Positions 17,442 through 26,103 of a DNA stretch of 64,000 bases are shown here, piece by piece (position 1 is the stretch's first letter; the number at the start of each line of letters is the position of its first letter). This DNA is from Anaerolineales bacterium UBA2200. GTDB taxonomy: Bacteria; Chloroflexota; Anaerolineae; UBA2200. Made by a program: the position numbers and the translations under genes. The stretch is from contig DCVA01000036.1 in assembly GCA_002327925.1 (NCBI GenBank), positions 1 through 64,000 of the forward strand, in the 5' to 3' direction. The notes beneath the pieces were generated by a model. The model was not told the origin of the DNA. It made no database searches and was given only the letters and a program-made list of their open reading frames with translations.

Positions 17442-18026
17442 ATGCGGGTCGAGGTCCTGTCGTCCAGTCGCGAGTATGACGGGTTCTTTCAGTTCGACCG
17501 CGCCGTGCTGCGGTTTGAACGCTTTGACGGTGAAATGACCCAACCTGTGGAGAGGCTGGTGTTCGAGCGCGGCGATTCGGTTGCCGTGCTCTTGCACGAC
17601 CCACGATACGACACGGTGGTGCTCGTGGAGCAGTTCCGCTTTCCGGCGTTCCTTCGCGAGATGCCAGCCGGCAGGTTGCTCGAGGTAGTCGCAGGCACAG
17701 TGGATCTCTCTCGTAGCCCGGAGGAAGTGGCCCGCACCGAGCTGGTTGAGGAGGCAGGGTACGAGGTTGAGAAGCTCGAGCCGGTGGGCCTCTTCTACGT
17801 CAGCCCTGGCGCCTGCACCGAACGCATCCATTTGTACATCGGACGCATCGCCGCAGGTGATCGCGCCGGTTCAGGGGGAGGCGTCGACGAGGGCGAGGAC
17901 ATTCGCGTGCACCAGGTACCCTTCGAAACCGCCCTCAGATGGGCCCGCGACGGCACGATTCGCGATGCCAAGACCATCATCGCCCTGCAGCACCTGGCAC
18001 TGCAGAGGAGAAGTGCGGATGGCTGA
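17442..18026 (+). CDS. NUDIX hydrolase, ADP-ribose pyrophosphatase-like
   Basis: A 194-residue NUDIX enzyme that would cleave nucleoside diphosphates linked to another moiety. The NUDIX box is TVDLSRSPEEVARTELVEEAGY: the metal-binding E-L-x-E-E core is intact, but the first Glu of the consensus is Arg and the Arg before the core Glu is Thr. The N-terminal beta-strands (RDAV-like block and VEQFRFP) match the ADP-sugar pyrophosphatase branch. ATG 17442 follows GGAGGGAAA directly. Its 3-prime end overlaps the CCA-transferase gene by 8 bp. Confidence 0.85.
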   Translation: MRVEVLSSSREYDGFFQFDRAVLRFERFDGEMTQPVERLVFERGDSVAVLLHDPRYDTVVLVEQFRFPAFLREMPAGRLLEVVAGTVDLSRSPEEVARTELVEEAGYEVEKLEPVGLFYVSPGACTERIHLYIGRIAAGDRAGSGGGVDEGEDIRVHQVPFETALRWARDGTIRDAKTIIALQHLALQRRSADG

Positions 18027-19455
18027 ACTTGCCCTTGTCCAGGATGAAGAAATGCGGGCAGTGCTTGACCTTGTGCAGGCGGGGCCGATCCGGGCCTACA
18101 TCGCAGGCGGTCACGTCAGAGACTGGCTGATGGGCAGACCGGGAAAAGACATCGACCTCTGCCTGGAGTGGCAGGCCATCTCGACGGCACGCAGGGTTGC
18201 CAATGCGACCGGGGGTGCGTTCTACGTACTCGACCAGGAGATGGACGCGGCGCGCATCCTGTATCCGCGCCGGGACATCGTGATTGACTTTGCGGGGCTA
18301 CGGGGGCGAAACATAGTAGAGGACCTGCGCTCGCGCGACCTGACGGTCAATGCGATGGGTATCGCCCTCGAAGACATGCGCAATGAGAATCCTACGGTGC
18401 TTGACCCCTGCGCGGGCCGCCTGGACCTCGCGGCAGGGGTGCTGCGAGCCACATCGGAGCATGCGTTTCGGGACGACCCGGTTCGGCTGCTCCGCGCCGT
18501 TCGGCTCGAGTCCACACTTCCCATGCTCATCGAGCCGCAGACCGAAGCGTGGATGCGACGCGATGCGGCGCTTCTTGTGGAAACCTCAGCAGAGCGTATC
18601 CGCCAGGAGTTGTTGCTCATTCTGGGGACCGAGGGGGTTTCGCGGCACGTAATGCGTCTGCAGGATCTGGGCCTGTTGGGCGCGGTTCTGCCCGAGGTGA
18701 GCTCCCTCTGCGATATCCACGGAGACGGGGACAAGAGCTCAACCGATTGCCTGGATTTCACCCTGCAGTCGACCACACATGTCGAGAGGCTCACTAGAGG
18801 AGGTCTGCTGCAGCCCGAGGAACAAGCCTCCTTCGGCCCTTACGTCCAAGCCCTGGACTCCTACTTAGGTCAACTTGTCTGCGACCGCCGGACCAGGGGA
18901 CTGATGCTCATTCTGGCTACGCTGCTGCACCATGTCGGTTACCCGGGACCTTGCTCCACCGCCGGGCAGCCAGTCCGCGGGGCGGGAGATGAGGCTGCGA
19001 ACGTGCTGTTGAGACTCAGGTTCTCCTCCCGGGAGGTAGCGTTGGTCCGCTCGACTGTGGCCAACGCACCTTTGGTGCGGACGCTCGCCGAGAACAGTGC
19101 CTGGGACCGGCGCGAGCTCTACCGGTACTTCCGCAAGGCAAACGATGCTGTGCTCGAGCCAATCCTGCTGGCATGGGCGGATTACCTGGCGGAAAGAGAG
19201 ACGAGGGCAAGCGCATTGCAGCGAGTGGTCCTCCCAGAGCTCATATCTGAGCTGCTGGGCCACTATTTCGACCATCCGGAGCAGCTCGTGCGGCCTCCGG
19301 CCCTGGCCACGGGCGGGGATGTAATGGATTGGCTCGGACTGGAGCCAGGGCCCATAGTAGGCAGCTTGCTGGAGCAGTTGAGGGAGGAACAGGCCACAGG
19401 GGCAATCCGCAACCACGAACAGGCCGAGGCTTACCTGCGCGCTGCGCGCGTATAG
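18019..19455 (+). CDS. CCA-adding / poly(A) polymerase family nucleotidyltransferase
   Basis: A 478-residue class II tRNA nucleotidyltransferase family protein. The head domain shows IAGGHVRDWLMG and the catalytic KDIDLCL aspartates, then the NVDALIYDL-equivalent RDLTVNAMGIALE and the neck block RDDPVRLLRAVRLE. The C-terminal half looks like an HD-type region, but where an HD pair would be expected the sequence is LLHHVGY, so phosphohydrolase activity is doubtful. Whether it adds CCA, A or both to tRNA cannot be told from sequence here. ATG 18019 overlaps the NUDIX stop and has AGGAG upstream. Confidence 0.87.
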   Translation: MAELALVQDEEMRAVLDLVQAGPIRAYIAGGHVRDWLMGRPGKDIDLCLEWQAISTARRVANATGGAFYVLDQEMDAARILYPRRDIVIDFAGLRGRNIVEDLRSRDLTVNAMGIALEDMRNENPTVLDPCAGRLDLAAGVLRATSEHAFRDDPVRLLRAVRLESTLPMLIEPQTEAWMRRDAALLVETSAERIRQELLLILGTEGVSRHVMRLQDLGLLGAVLPEVSSLCDIHGDGDKSSTDCLDFTLQSTTHVERLTRGGLLQPEEQASFGPYVQALDSYLGQLVCDRRTRGLMLILATLLHHVGYPGPCSTAGQPVRGAGDEAANVLLRLRFSSREVALVRSTVANAPLVRTLAENSAWDRRELYRYFRKANDAVLEPILLAWADYLAERETRASALQRVVLPELISELLGHYFDHPEQLVRPPALATGGDVMDWLGLEPGPIVGSLLEQLREEQATGAIRNHEQAEAYLRAARV

Positions 19456-19472
19456 TCGGGCAACCGCTGACC

Positions 19473-19937
19473 TCAGGCCTGTCGCTGCGCACCTTCCCGC
19501 AATTGGCTGACCCACTCAGCGACCACGGCTGCCGGTCGGGAGTCGCCGTCGGGCAGATAGGGTTTCACATCGAGCAGCGGCGTTCCGTTGAGCGCATCGA
19601 GGCCGCGCACGGTCAGCACGTTGCCCTCACGTTTCACCAGCTCCGTGACCTGAAGTCCAATCGGGTTCGGCCGGCGCGGTGTGCGTGTGGCAAAGATGCC
19701 TACCTCCGGAAGCTCAAGATGATCCTCCGGATGGACCGAGCTCGCGATGGGCGGTCGGATGCGGTCCAGCCAGAACAGAACGATGAGGTGGGAGAACTGC
19801 TCGATGCCCTCCAGTGAAGGCACCCAGTCCGATGCGAATACAAGCCTGTGCAAGACCGCTTCCCAGCCGCGGGGAACGCTCTCGGTGAACTCATTCTCGA
19901 TGACACCGATGGGATAGAGTCTGAATGACCTGGGCAT
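19473..19937 (-). CDS. trmO: tRNA (t6A37) N6-methyltransferase TrmO-like protein
   Basis: A 154-residue member of the TsaA/TrmO (UPF0066) family, which methylates N6-threonylcarbamoyladenosine at tRNA position 37. It shows YPIGVIENEF at the N-terminus, FSHLIVLFWLDR, the core TRTPRRPNPIGLQVTELV and LDVKPYLP, all family hallmarks. Length is that of the TsaA domain alone, without the extra C-terminal domain of E. coli TrmO. Its start follows the stop of the CBM48 gene by one base, implying one transcript. Confidence 0.88.
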   Translation of the reverse strand: MPRSFRLYPIGVIENEFTESVPRGWEAVLHRLVFASDWVPSLEGIEQFSHLIVLFWLDRIRPPIASSVHPEDHLELPEVGIFATRTPRRPNPIGLQVTELVKREGNVLTVRGLDALNGTPLLDVKPYLPDGDSRPAAVVAEWVSQLREGAQRQA

Positions 19938-19938
19938 T

Positions 19939-20295
19939 CTACGTCCGGGCGGTGCGCACTGGGCGCGACGAGGGCTTTCCCGCAGGAAGAACGTCGCGCG
20001 TCGAGACTACCGAGTTGGTTCCACCGTGGATATTGGGCGCATAGCCGTCCGCGTTCCAGTCGTTGTGCCACTCGTGTCCGTTGACCAGGTAGCGGAACTC
20101 GTAGCTCCGATTGGGATCAAGCTCCAGCACGATGGACCAGGTCGAGTCATCACGACCGCGCGTCATCGGATGAGATGTCTCGTTCCAGGCGTTGAAATCC
20201 CCAACGAGGAAGACAGAGTCAGCCCAGATCGCTGGCGGCAACTCGAATCGTACGGCGACCTTGGCCTCACTCGAGGACGGTTTCTTGTGAATCAT
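19939..20295 (-). CDS. Small CBM48 / AMPK-type glycogen-binding domain protein
   Basis: A 118-residue stand-alone carbohydrate-binding domain. VFLVGDFNAWN, the Trp-Ser strand after it and YEFRYLVNG-EWHNDWNAD are classic CBM48/isoamylase N-terminal features. There is no catalytic domain. Related single-domain proteins are common in bacteria and their role is poorly known. It lies between the M50 protease and TrmO genes on the same strand. Confidence 0.85.
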   Translation of the reverse strand: MIHKKPSSSEAKVAVRFELPPAIWADSVFLVGDFNAWNETSHPMTRGRDDSTWSIVLELDPNRSYEFRYLVNGHEWHNDWNADGYAPNIHGGTNSVVSTRDVLPAGKPSSRPVRTART

Positions 20296-20310
20296 TCATT
20301 GACTCCTGGC

Positions 20311-20333
20311 GGCCCGTCTCCCACGGACGGGCC
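20311..20333 (-). terminator. Hairpin downstream of the M50 protease gene
   Basis: A perfect 8-bp stem (GGCCCGTC / GACGGGCC) with a 7-base loop starts six bases after the M50 stop codon and ends 16 bases before the CBM48 start. It lacks a T-tract on the minus strand, so it may attenuate rather than stop transcription. Confidence 0.4.
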
Positions 20334-20338
20334 TTGCT

Positions 20339-21457
20339 CTAGGGTATGATGGTCATCGGAACGGGAGCGAATAGCAACAAGAAGAGAACCAGCACGCCAA
20401 CAGCCAGAACCTTCTCAGGTGCGCGCAGGGGCGTCACGTCGTCCAGCGGCTCTGCATAGCGCTGACCCAGTACGATGAGCAGCAAGGCGAACATCCACCA
20501 GCCGGACCAAACCACAGTCAGGAGCACAGCCGCAAACACCATCAGCCGGCTCAGCCAGCGCGACTGACGGCCCAGGAGCGCGTAGGCCACGTGGCCACCG
20601 TCGAGCTGGCCGGCCGGGGTCAGGTTCAGGCCAGTCACGAACAGCGCAGCCCAGGCGCCAAAAGCCACCGGATCCAGAAAGACATCGTAACCTCCGGAGG
20701 GCAGAAAGCGGCCAAAAACCAAGTACTTGAGGAAAGCATACAGGGCGAAATTGCCTTCCATCAGCACCCCCGACTCCTGCACGATGGGCAGGACCTCGGA
20801 ACGCAGTAGACCCACTACCAGCAGAGGCACGGCCACCAGGAGACCCGACAGGGGCCCTGCCGCACCGATGGCGAGCAGCTGACTGCGACTGCGCATGGGT
20901 TCCCGAGTGCGAATGATGGCGCCCATCGTTCCGAACATGCTAAAGATCGGCATCGGAATGAAGTAAGGAGGCGAGGCGGCCACTCCGAGTCGGCGAGACA
21001 TGAGGTAGTGTCCCAGTTCGTGAGCCACCAGCACGCCGAGAAGACCGACCGCAAATGGAACACCCGCCAGAGGGTGCCGGATCGGCCACAGCCAGTCGGA
21101 TGCCTGCATCAGGCCTCCGGCATAGAGCACAGACAGAAGGGTCAGAACGAAGAGGGTCAGCGCACGCCAGTCATGCCCGGGCACCGCAGGGCGTACTGCT
21201 GGGATGCCGATCACCAGGACGCCGCTCGGTTGCCGACGCAAAACAGCCATGTAGCCAAAGGCGCCAAAGCGCTCAGACATGACCGCATAGGCGTGCTCAG
21301 AGTCGGTCAGCAGCCGGCCCTGAAGCTCGATCCGTGCGGCACTGGCAGTGCCGGTAGTCACCCTGTCGGTGGCAAACACCGGGCTGATCGACTGAGCGAG
21401 AAGCTGAGCCAGGTCGTACGCAGAGGATTGGGAAAAGCCGCCGCCGTACTCGCTCAT
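20339..21457 (-). CDS. M50 site-2-protease family membrane metalloprotease
   Basis: A 372-residue intramembrane zinc protease. After a soluble N-terminal domain of about 130 residues come about seven membrane segments, with the zinc-binding HELGH in VAHELGHYLMSRR and the second motif NLTPAGQLDGGH carrying the catalytic Asp. The PMPIFSMFGTMGAII stretch between them is typical of the plant EGY / cyanobacterial S2P-like branch. ATG 21457 is preceded by GGGGAAG. It follows galU by 37 bp. Confidence 0.9.
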   Translation of the reverse strand: MSEYGGGFSQSSAYDLAQLLAQSISPVFATDRVTTGTASAARIELQGRLLTDSEHAYAVMSERFGAFGYMAVLRRQPSGVLVIGIPAVRPAVPGHDWRALTLFVLTLLSVLYAGGLMQASDWLWPIRHPLAGVPFAVGLLGVLVAHELGHYLMSRRLGVAASPPYFIPMPIFSMFGTMGAIIRTREPMRSRSQLLAIGAAGPLSGLLVAVPLLVVGLLRSEVLPIVQESGVLMEGNFALYAFLKYLVFGRFLPSGGYDVFLDPVAFGAWAALFVTGLNLTPAGQLDGGHVAYALLGRQSRWLSRLMVFAAVLLTVVWSGWWMFALLLIVLGQRYAEPLDDVTPLRAPEKVLAVGVLVLFLLLFAPVPMTIIP

Positions 21458-21494
21458 CGATCACTTCCCCGGCCGCGATGTTGCATGTTGACCG

Positions 21495-22424
21495 TCACTC
21501 CTCCTCACCGCAGCCATGCGGGCTCGCCAGATACTCGCGCACATAGTCCCTGAGCTCAGTACCAAGGGTCTCATCGTTGAGTGCGAATTCGAGAAAGGCG
21601 CGAAAGTAGCCGCCAAAGTTCCCGATGTCGTGGTGGCGTTGAGCAGGAGCCAGGCGCACAGCCCGAACGCGCTCACCCTGGCGCAGCAGCATGCGCAGTG
21701 CGTCCACCAGCAGTAGCTCGCCACTGCGCGCGGGTCGCGTACCACGGATCGCCTCAAAGATGATCGGACTGAACACGTATCGCGCCGAGATGGCCCACTC
21801 GTGACCCGTCTCGCTGGTGCGCACCCTGTCAGTGATCTCCGCCACGTCAAACGACTCGGCGGCCACAACTGCGTCCGGAACAGGCACAACAAGGCTGGGG
21901 TGCCGACCCCTTTCTCGCTGAACGGGCTCGATGGCAATGGTTGCAGCAGCACCGCTTCTAGCGTGCTCGGTGATCATGGAACGCAGCAAGGTGCCCATCT
22001 CCGGCTCACAGATGATCGAGTCGCCCAGCGCAGTGACGAAAGCCCCATCGCCGACATAGTCCTCAGCCAGACTGAGGGCATCTGCCACACCCTGCGGGCC
22101 ACTCTGCCTGATATAAGTCAGGTACAGTCCCGATTCCAGGTAGGCAAGCTCGGCTAACAGCCCGTCGCTGCGACGATCCTGCAGATAGCGCACCAACTCC
22201 GGGTCGTGGTCGAAATGCTCCTGGATCAGGGCCTTCTTGCGCCCGGTGACAAAGCAGATGTTCTCAAGACCGGCAGCACGCATCTCTTCGACCACGTACT
22301 GTATCATCGGACGTCTCCCCACGGGGAGCATCTCCTTGGGCAGAACCTTGGTCGCCGGCAAAAGTCTGGTGCCCAGCCCTCCGACCGGTATGATCGCCTT
22401 ACGAACCTGTGCTACCTTCTGCAT
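21495..22424 (-). CDS. galU: UTP-glucose-1-phosphate uridylyltransferase
   Basis: A 309-residue GalU that makes UDP-glucose from UTP and glucose 1-phosphate, feeding envelope glycan synthesis and, with the nearby galactokinase, a possible Leloir route. The nucleotide-binding start GGLGTRLLPATKVLPKEMLP is canonical, followed by FVTGRKKALIQEHFD and the ALGDS uridine-site region. ATG 22424 has AAGGAAG upstream, and a good promoter lies 45 bp before it. Confidence 0.93.
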   Translation of the reverse strand: MQKVAQVRKAIIPVGGLGTRLLPATKVLPKEMLPVGRRPMIQYVVEEMRAAGLENICFVTGRKKALIQEHFDHDPELVRYLQDRRSDGLLAELAYLESGLYLTYIRQSGPQGVADALSLAEDYVGDGAFVTALGDSIICEPEMGTLLRSMITEHARSGAAATIAIEPVQRERGRHPSLVVPVPDAVVAAESFDVAEITDRVRTSETGHEWAISARYVFSPIIFEAIRGTRPARSGELLLVDALRMLLRQGERVRAVRLAPAQRHHDIGNFGGYFRAFLEFALNDETLGTELRDYVREYLASPHGCGEEE

Positions 22425-22468
22425 GCGGTCTTCCTTTCGTTATGCTGCTACACGTGCGAGCCTGACCT

Positions 22469-22497
22469 ATTGTAACCCGCGTCGCATGAGGCGGCAA
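22469..22497 (-). promoter_or_regulatory. Promoter for galU
   Basis: Minus-strand TTGCCG (22492-22497), 17 bp, TACAAT (22469-22474), in the gap between the subtilase stop and galU. The leader would be about 40 bases. Confidence 0.7.
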
Positions 22498-22502
22498 ATG
22501 CT

Positions 22503-24707
22503 TCAGGGAGCTCTGGACCTGATGATCACGGGCAGCATCATCCTGGCCACAGGTGTGGCCGTGGGAGTGGGAATCGCTTCCAGGGCCAGAGCTACGTTGA
22601 GCTTGCCATAACCCCACCGCTCATTCGGCACGATGCCCGTCTGCACATCTGCACGCGCCGTTTCCCGCAGCCAGTCGCCCACGCCTGAGGGGTTGAGGTA
22701 GGGATGAGCCTGTCGCAACAGCGCCACTGCCCCGGCTGCGTGGGCGGCCGCCGCGCTGGTGCCGCCAAACCAGCGGTACTCACCCGGACCGGCCCCGTCA
22801 GCACTGCCCGACCCAGCACAGGCCACATCAGCATAGTGCCCTGGGGCAGCCACATCAACTGCGTCCTCACCGTCGAGACGCGGACCCACACCGCTGAACG
22901 CTGAGCGGACTCCGACCGGGTCGCCGCCCCGCCCGCGGCTGCTGTAGGAGGTGACCGAGATCGCACTGTCAGCAGTGGCCGGCGACGTCACGGTGTAGAA
23001 ACCATCCACGCTGTCGAGGAAGATCACCCCGCCTTCCCAGTCACGGTCCTGGTCGGTCAGGTAGAGGTTGACGTTGAGCCCGTAGCTGAGGCGGTTGGTC
23101 AACCTGAGAGTCCAAACGCCCTCAGTCACCGTGGATCCATCGCCGAAGAGGCCAATATCGAAGCGCACCGTGTCGCGTTCGGAGCGGTCGCGCGAGCTGA
23201 GTACGATGTGCCCGTCAACCCGCGTCACAGTGTCATCTCCGGGAAGGGCAACAGCGGTCCCGGCAGGCGAAAGCAGCTCGACCGTCAGAGCAGCATCCCA
23301 ACGATGCCACAGAATACTGATCCAGACCTCGTGCGTCTGCTGTCCGAAGGGTGCGACGAATCGCACCTGGTGCGCCCCCGCCGTGCCAAGCACGAGATGG
23401 GCGTGTTTAGCGCCGTCGGCCAGGTTTCCGGTCGGAGCGACCTGGACAATGCCCTTTGCCGACTCCGCGTCCAGCATCTTCTCCAGATTGGACGAGCCGT
23501 CAAGGAACTCCTGAACCCAGCTTCCGAACTCGTACAACATCACATTGGCGCCGTTTTGTTCTGCCCACGGAATATACGCGGATGGATCGTTGTCGTAGCA
23601 GTCAGCCAGCAGCAGATCCACCCCCGGCGCTACGCCCGTGTATCTGTGCACTCCAACCTGCCCCCCGGCCACTACACTCGCTGCCTGAGTCCCGTGCCCG
23701 GAGTCATCTGCGGGAGCATGGATCAGACTCGAGCCACGCCGGTACTCCGTTTCCCCCGGGCCCAGAACCGCCTTGATTTTGCTGCCACCGAGGGCCACGA
23801 TTGTCTCGCTAATGCCGATAACCCCATCCAGGTCCGTGTCGCGCCCAAGGAAGAGCATCTCTCCAAGGGTCGCGTCGCTGTCCGTGAAGCCGGCCGCGAG
23901 ACCGTAATCGCGCCGCCCGTTGCCGTTACGATCTCTGTAGAGCCAATCGACATCCGGCCTGAAGATGCCATCATTCGTGCCAGGGACCCCTTGACCCGGC
24001 GGCGAGGCACTGTCGAGGAGACGCAACAGCTCACCGGCATCGAACGCGCCGTCAGCATTCATGTCGACAGCATCAATTCCCGGATCGAGCGTCTGGTTGC
24101 CGTTGGCGTCCAGCCACGCGTATTCGCCTCCATCGTCACGCCAAAAATCGGGGTGAAAGACATCTATGCCCGTGTCGAAACTGGCGACCGTCACGCCTTC
24201 CCCGGTTATACCCCGACCGCCGGGATCGGGCTGGCTCCAGACCAGATCAGCCCCGATTTCGTGCACACTGACGTCCAGAGGACTGGCCCGCGCTGGTTTC
24301 CATAGCGAATCCACTCGTTCCACGTCCGGCCAGTCGGCCAGCCGGTCGAGCGACTGCCACGGTATTTCCACCGAAACAACCTCGCCCAAGACCACCGCTC
24401 CCTGATCGTCCGCTCGTAGCTGCGCTCCCAATTCCTCGATCCAACGGTTCTTTTCCGGGGCGAGCGCCAGCGCCGCATTCTGGAAACGAATCGTCACGGG
24501 CACAAGTGGGGGTTCCAGCACCGCCTGAAGGGTCTCGGGTACGACCCCTGAGCTGCGAAGGAGGTACAGCATGCGCAGGGTCGAGTCGACCCGGTCCGTT
24601 GGCTCCCTGTCCTGGGCGCGCAGCAGAGACCCGGCGCCAAGCAGAAGCACGCTCAACAGAAGCACTCGACAAACAAGCCGACGATTAGACAAGTCAGCCC
24701 TCCACAT
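22503..24707 (-). CDS. Exported subtilisin-like (S8) serine protease with calcium-loop insert
   Basis: About 734 residues with a signal peptide (LVCRVLLLSVLLLGAGSLLRA). The catalytic triad is complete: Asp178 (VASFDTGID), His338 (SGHGTQ) and Ser651 (GGTSAAAA). An insertion of about 160 residues between Asp and His carries four EF-hand-like loops (such as DANGNQTLDP, DMNADGAFDAGE, DRNGNGRRD). A P/proprotein-convertase-like beta region lies before the Ser block. The protein ends in PTPTATP and a hydrophobic LPVI segment with a basic tail. The start is uncertain: ATG 24707 is used; TTG 24692 has a better GGAGGG site and still gives the signal peptide. Confidence 0.88.
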   Translation of the reverse strand: MWRADLSNRRLVCRVLLLSVLLLGAGSLLRAQDREPTDRVDSTLRMLYLLRSSGVVPETLQAVLEPPLVPVTIRFQNAALALAPEKNRWIEELGAQLRADDQGAVVLGEVVSVEIPWQSLDRLADWPDVERVDSLWKPARASPLDVSVHEIGADLVWSQPDPGGRGITGEGVTVASFDTGIDVFHPDFWRDDGGEYAWLDANGNQTLDPGIDAVDMNADGAFDAGELLRLLDSASPPGQGVPGTNDGIFRPDVDWLYRDRNGNGRRDYGLAAGFTDSDATLGEMLFLGRDTDLDGVIGISETIVALGGSKIKAVLGPGETEYRRGSSLIHAPADDSGHGTQAASVVAGGQVGVHRYTGVAPGVDLLLADCYDNDPSAYIPWAEQNGANVMLYEFGSWVQEFLDGSSNLEKMLDAESAKGIVQVAPTGNLADGAKHAHLVLGTAGAHQVRFVAPFGQQTHEVWISILWHRWDAALTVELLSPAGTAVALPGDDTVTRVDGHIVLSSRDRSERDTVRFDIGLFGDGSTVTEGVWTLRLTNRLSYGLNVNLYLTDQDRDWEGGVIFLDSVDGFYTVTSPATADSAISVTSYSSRGRGGDPVGVRSAFSGVGPRLDGEDAVDVAAPGHYADVACAGSGSADGAGPGEYRWFGGTSAAAAHAAGAVALLRQAHPYLNPSGVGDWLRETARADVQTGIVPNERWGYGKLNVALALEAIPTPTATPVARMMLPVIIRSRAP

Positions 24708-24761
24708 GAGAGTCAGCACGGCCGACCGACATCGGGCGGAGAAGGCCGCCGGGCATGATTG

Positions 24762-24790
24762 ATTGTAGGTCCAAGCCGGGGTCGCGGCAA
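24762..24790 (-). promoter_or_regulatory. Promoter for the S8 protease gene
   Basis: Minus-strand TTGCCG (24785-24790), 17 bp, TACAAT (24762-24767). It stands back to back with the galK promoter, with only 10 bp between the two -35 boxes. Confidence 0.7.
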
Positions 24791-24800
24791 ATCATGCGCC

Positions 24801-24830
24801 TTGCAGGCGCCGTCGGCGCTATGGTATACT
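24801..24830 (+). promoter_or_regulatory. Promoter for galK, predicted leaderless
   Basis: TTGCAG (24801-24806), 18 bp, TATACT (24825-24830). Only seven bases separate the -10 box from ATG 24838, so the mRNA should start at or next to the start codon; no ribosome-binding sequence is present. Confidence 0.72.
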
Positions 24831-24837
24831 GGTTGAC

Positions 24838-26103
24838 ATGGCTGAGCCAGGAAGCGGGACAACGACGAACGAGACCCTAAGTGCACGCGCTCTGAGGGCA
24901 TTCGGCGAGCACTTTCCTGGACGCGAGGCGCGGCTGTTCCGAGCCCCGGGCCGGGTGAACCTGATCGGCGAGCACACAGATTACAACGACGGCTTTGTGC
25001 TGCCCGTAGCGATCGACAGGCAAGCCATGCTTGCCGCGCGAACGCGCCCTGATTCCATGGTGCATCTGTGGTCCGAGAGCTATGCACAGGGCAGCACCTT
25101 CGACCTGAATGACATAACATCGGATCAGGAGAGACCCTGGAGCAACTATGTACGGGGCGTGGCGTTGATGCTGCAGCAAGAAGGATTCACCCTGCGCGGC
25201 CTGGACTGCGTGCTGGTGGGAGACGTGCCTATCGGGGCCGGGCTGTCCTCCTCGGCAGCAGTAGAAGTGGTTGCCGCCTATGCCTGGCGCGCCCTGTGTG
25301 GACTCAAGCTTGATGACCCGCAACTGGCGCTGGTTTGCCAGCAGGCGGAGAGTCGTTTTGTCGGCGTCAAGTGCGGAATCATGGACCAATTCATCGCCGC
25401 GCTTGGCCGGGCCGGGCACGCCCTCCTGGTCGACTGCCGGACCCTCGACTACGGTCGAATACCAATCCCCGCCGGGATAGCCGTAATGGTGTGTGACACC
25501 AAGGTGCGGCGCGGGCTGGTCGAGTCGGAATACAATCGGCGCCGTCAGGAATGTGAGTCCGCGGTGCACATGCTCCGGCGACACCTGCCCGAAATCAAGG
25601 CCTTGCGGGACGTGACCTCCGGGCAATTGCAGCGCTACCGTGATGAGCTGCCCGACACGATATTGCGTCGCTGCCGGCACGTCGTCGGTGAAAACGAGCG
25701 AGTGCTCCGGGCCGTGACTTCGTTGCGCTCGGGAGATGTCGGTGTTCTGGGCGACCTGATGCGACAATCGCACGACAGCCTGCGAGACGACTACGAGGTG
25801 AGCTGCAGCGAGCTCAATGCGATGGTGGAGACCGCTGAGGCGACACCCGGGACAATCGGTGCGCGAATGACGGGGGCCGGCTTTGGTGGCTGTGCTGTGG
25901 GCCTCGTGGAGCAAGCAGTGGCAGCCGATTGGATGGAGGCCGTGCGCGTCGGCTACCGGACCCGAACAGGCCTGGAGCCGGACATTTATGCCTGTCGGCC
26001 TTCAGACGGGGCAGGGGAAGTGGAGAACTGCCAGCGGCCTCCAGCCTACTCGGGAGGTGACTCTTCTGGCCGCGGCGCAGCGACAGGAGCGATGTGCGCC
26101 TGA
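24838..26103 (+). CDS. galK: Galactokinase
   Basis: A 421-residue GHMP kinase that phosphorylates galactose at C1. It has the galactokinase signature FRAPGRVNLIGEHTDYNDGFVLP, the ATP loop PIGAGLSSSAAVEV, the catalytic-region CGIMDQF and the C-terminal GARMTGAGFGGCAVGLV. It is about 30 residues longer at the C-terminus than many homologues, and this extension overlaps the convergent ybaK-like gene by 58 bp. No galT or galE is seen here. Confidence 0.93.
   Translation: MAEPGSGTTTNETLSARALRAFGEHFPGREARLFRAPGRVNLIGEHTDYNDGFVLPVAIDRQAMLAARTRPDSMVHLWSESYAQGSTFDLNDITSDQERPWSNYVRGVALMLQQEGFTLRGLDCVLVGDVPIGAGLSSSAAVEVVAAYAWRALCGLKLDDPQLALVCQQAESRFVGVKCGIMDQFIAALGRAGHALLVDCRTLDYGRIPIPAGIAVMVCDTKVRRGLVESEYNRRRQECESAVHMLRRHLPEIKALRDVTSGQLQRYRDELPDTILRRCRHVVGENERVLRAVTSLRSGDVGVLGDLMRQSHDSLRDDYEVSCSELNAMVETAEATPGTIGARMTGAGFGGCAVGLVEQAVAADWMEAVRVGYRTRTGLEPDIYACRPSDGAGEVENCQRPPAYSGGDSSGRGAATGAMCA

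Noticed and set aside
23208..24305. 365-residue plus-strand frame
   Set aside because: Antisense to the subtilase with a complete catalytic triad; no recognisable domain.
24877..25914. 345-residue minus-strand frame
   Set aside because: Antisense to galactokinase; His/Gln-rich shadow sequence with no family features.
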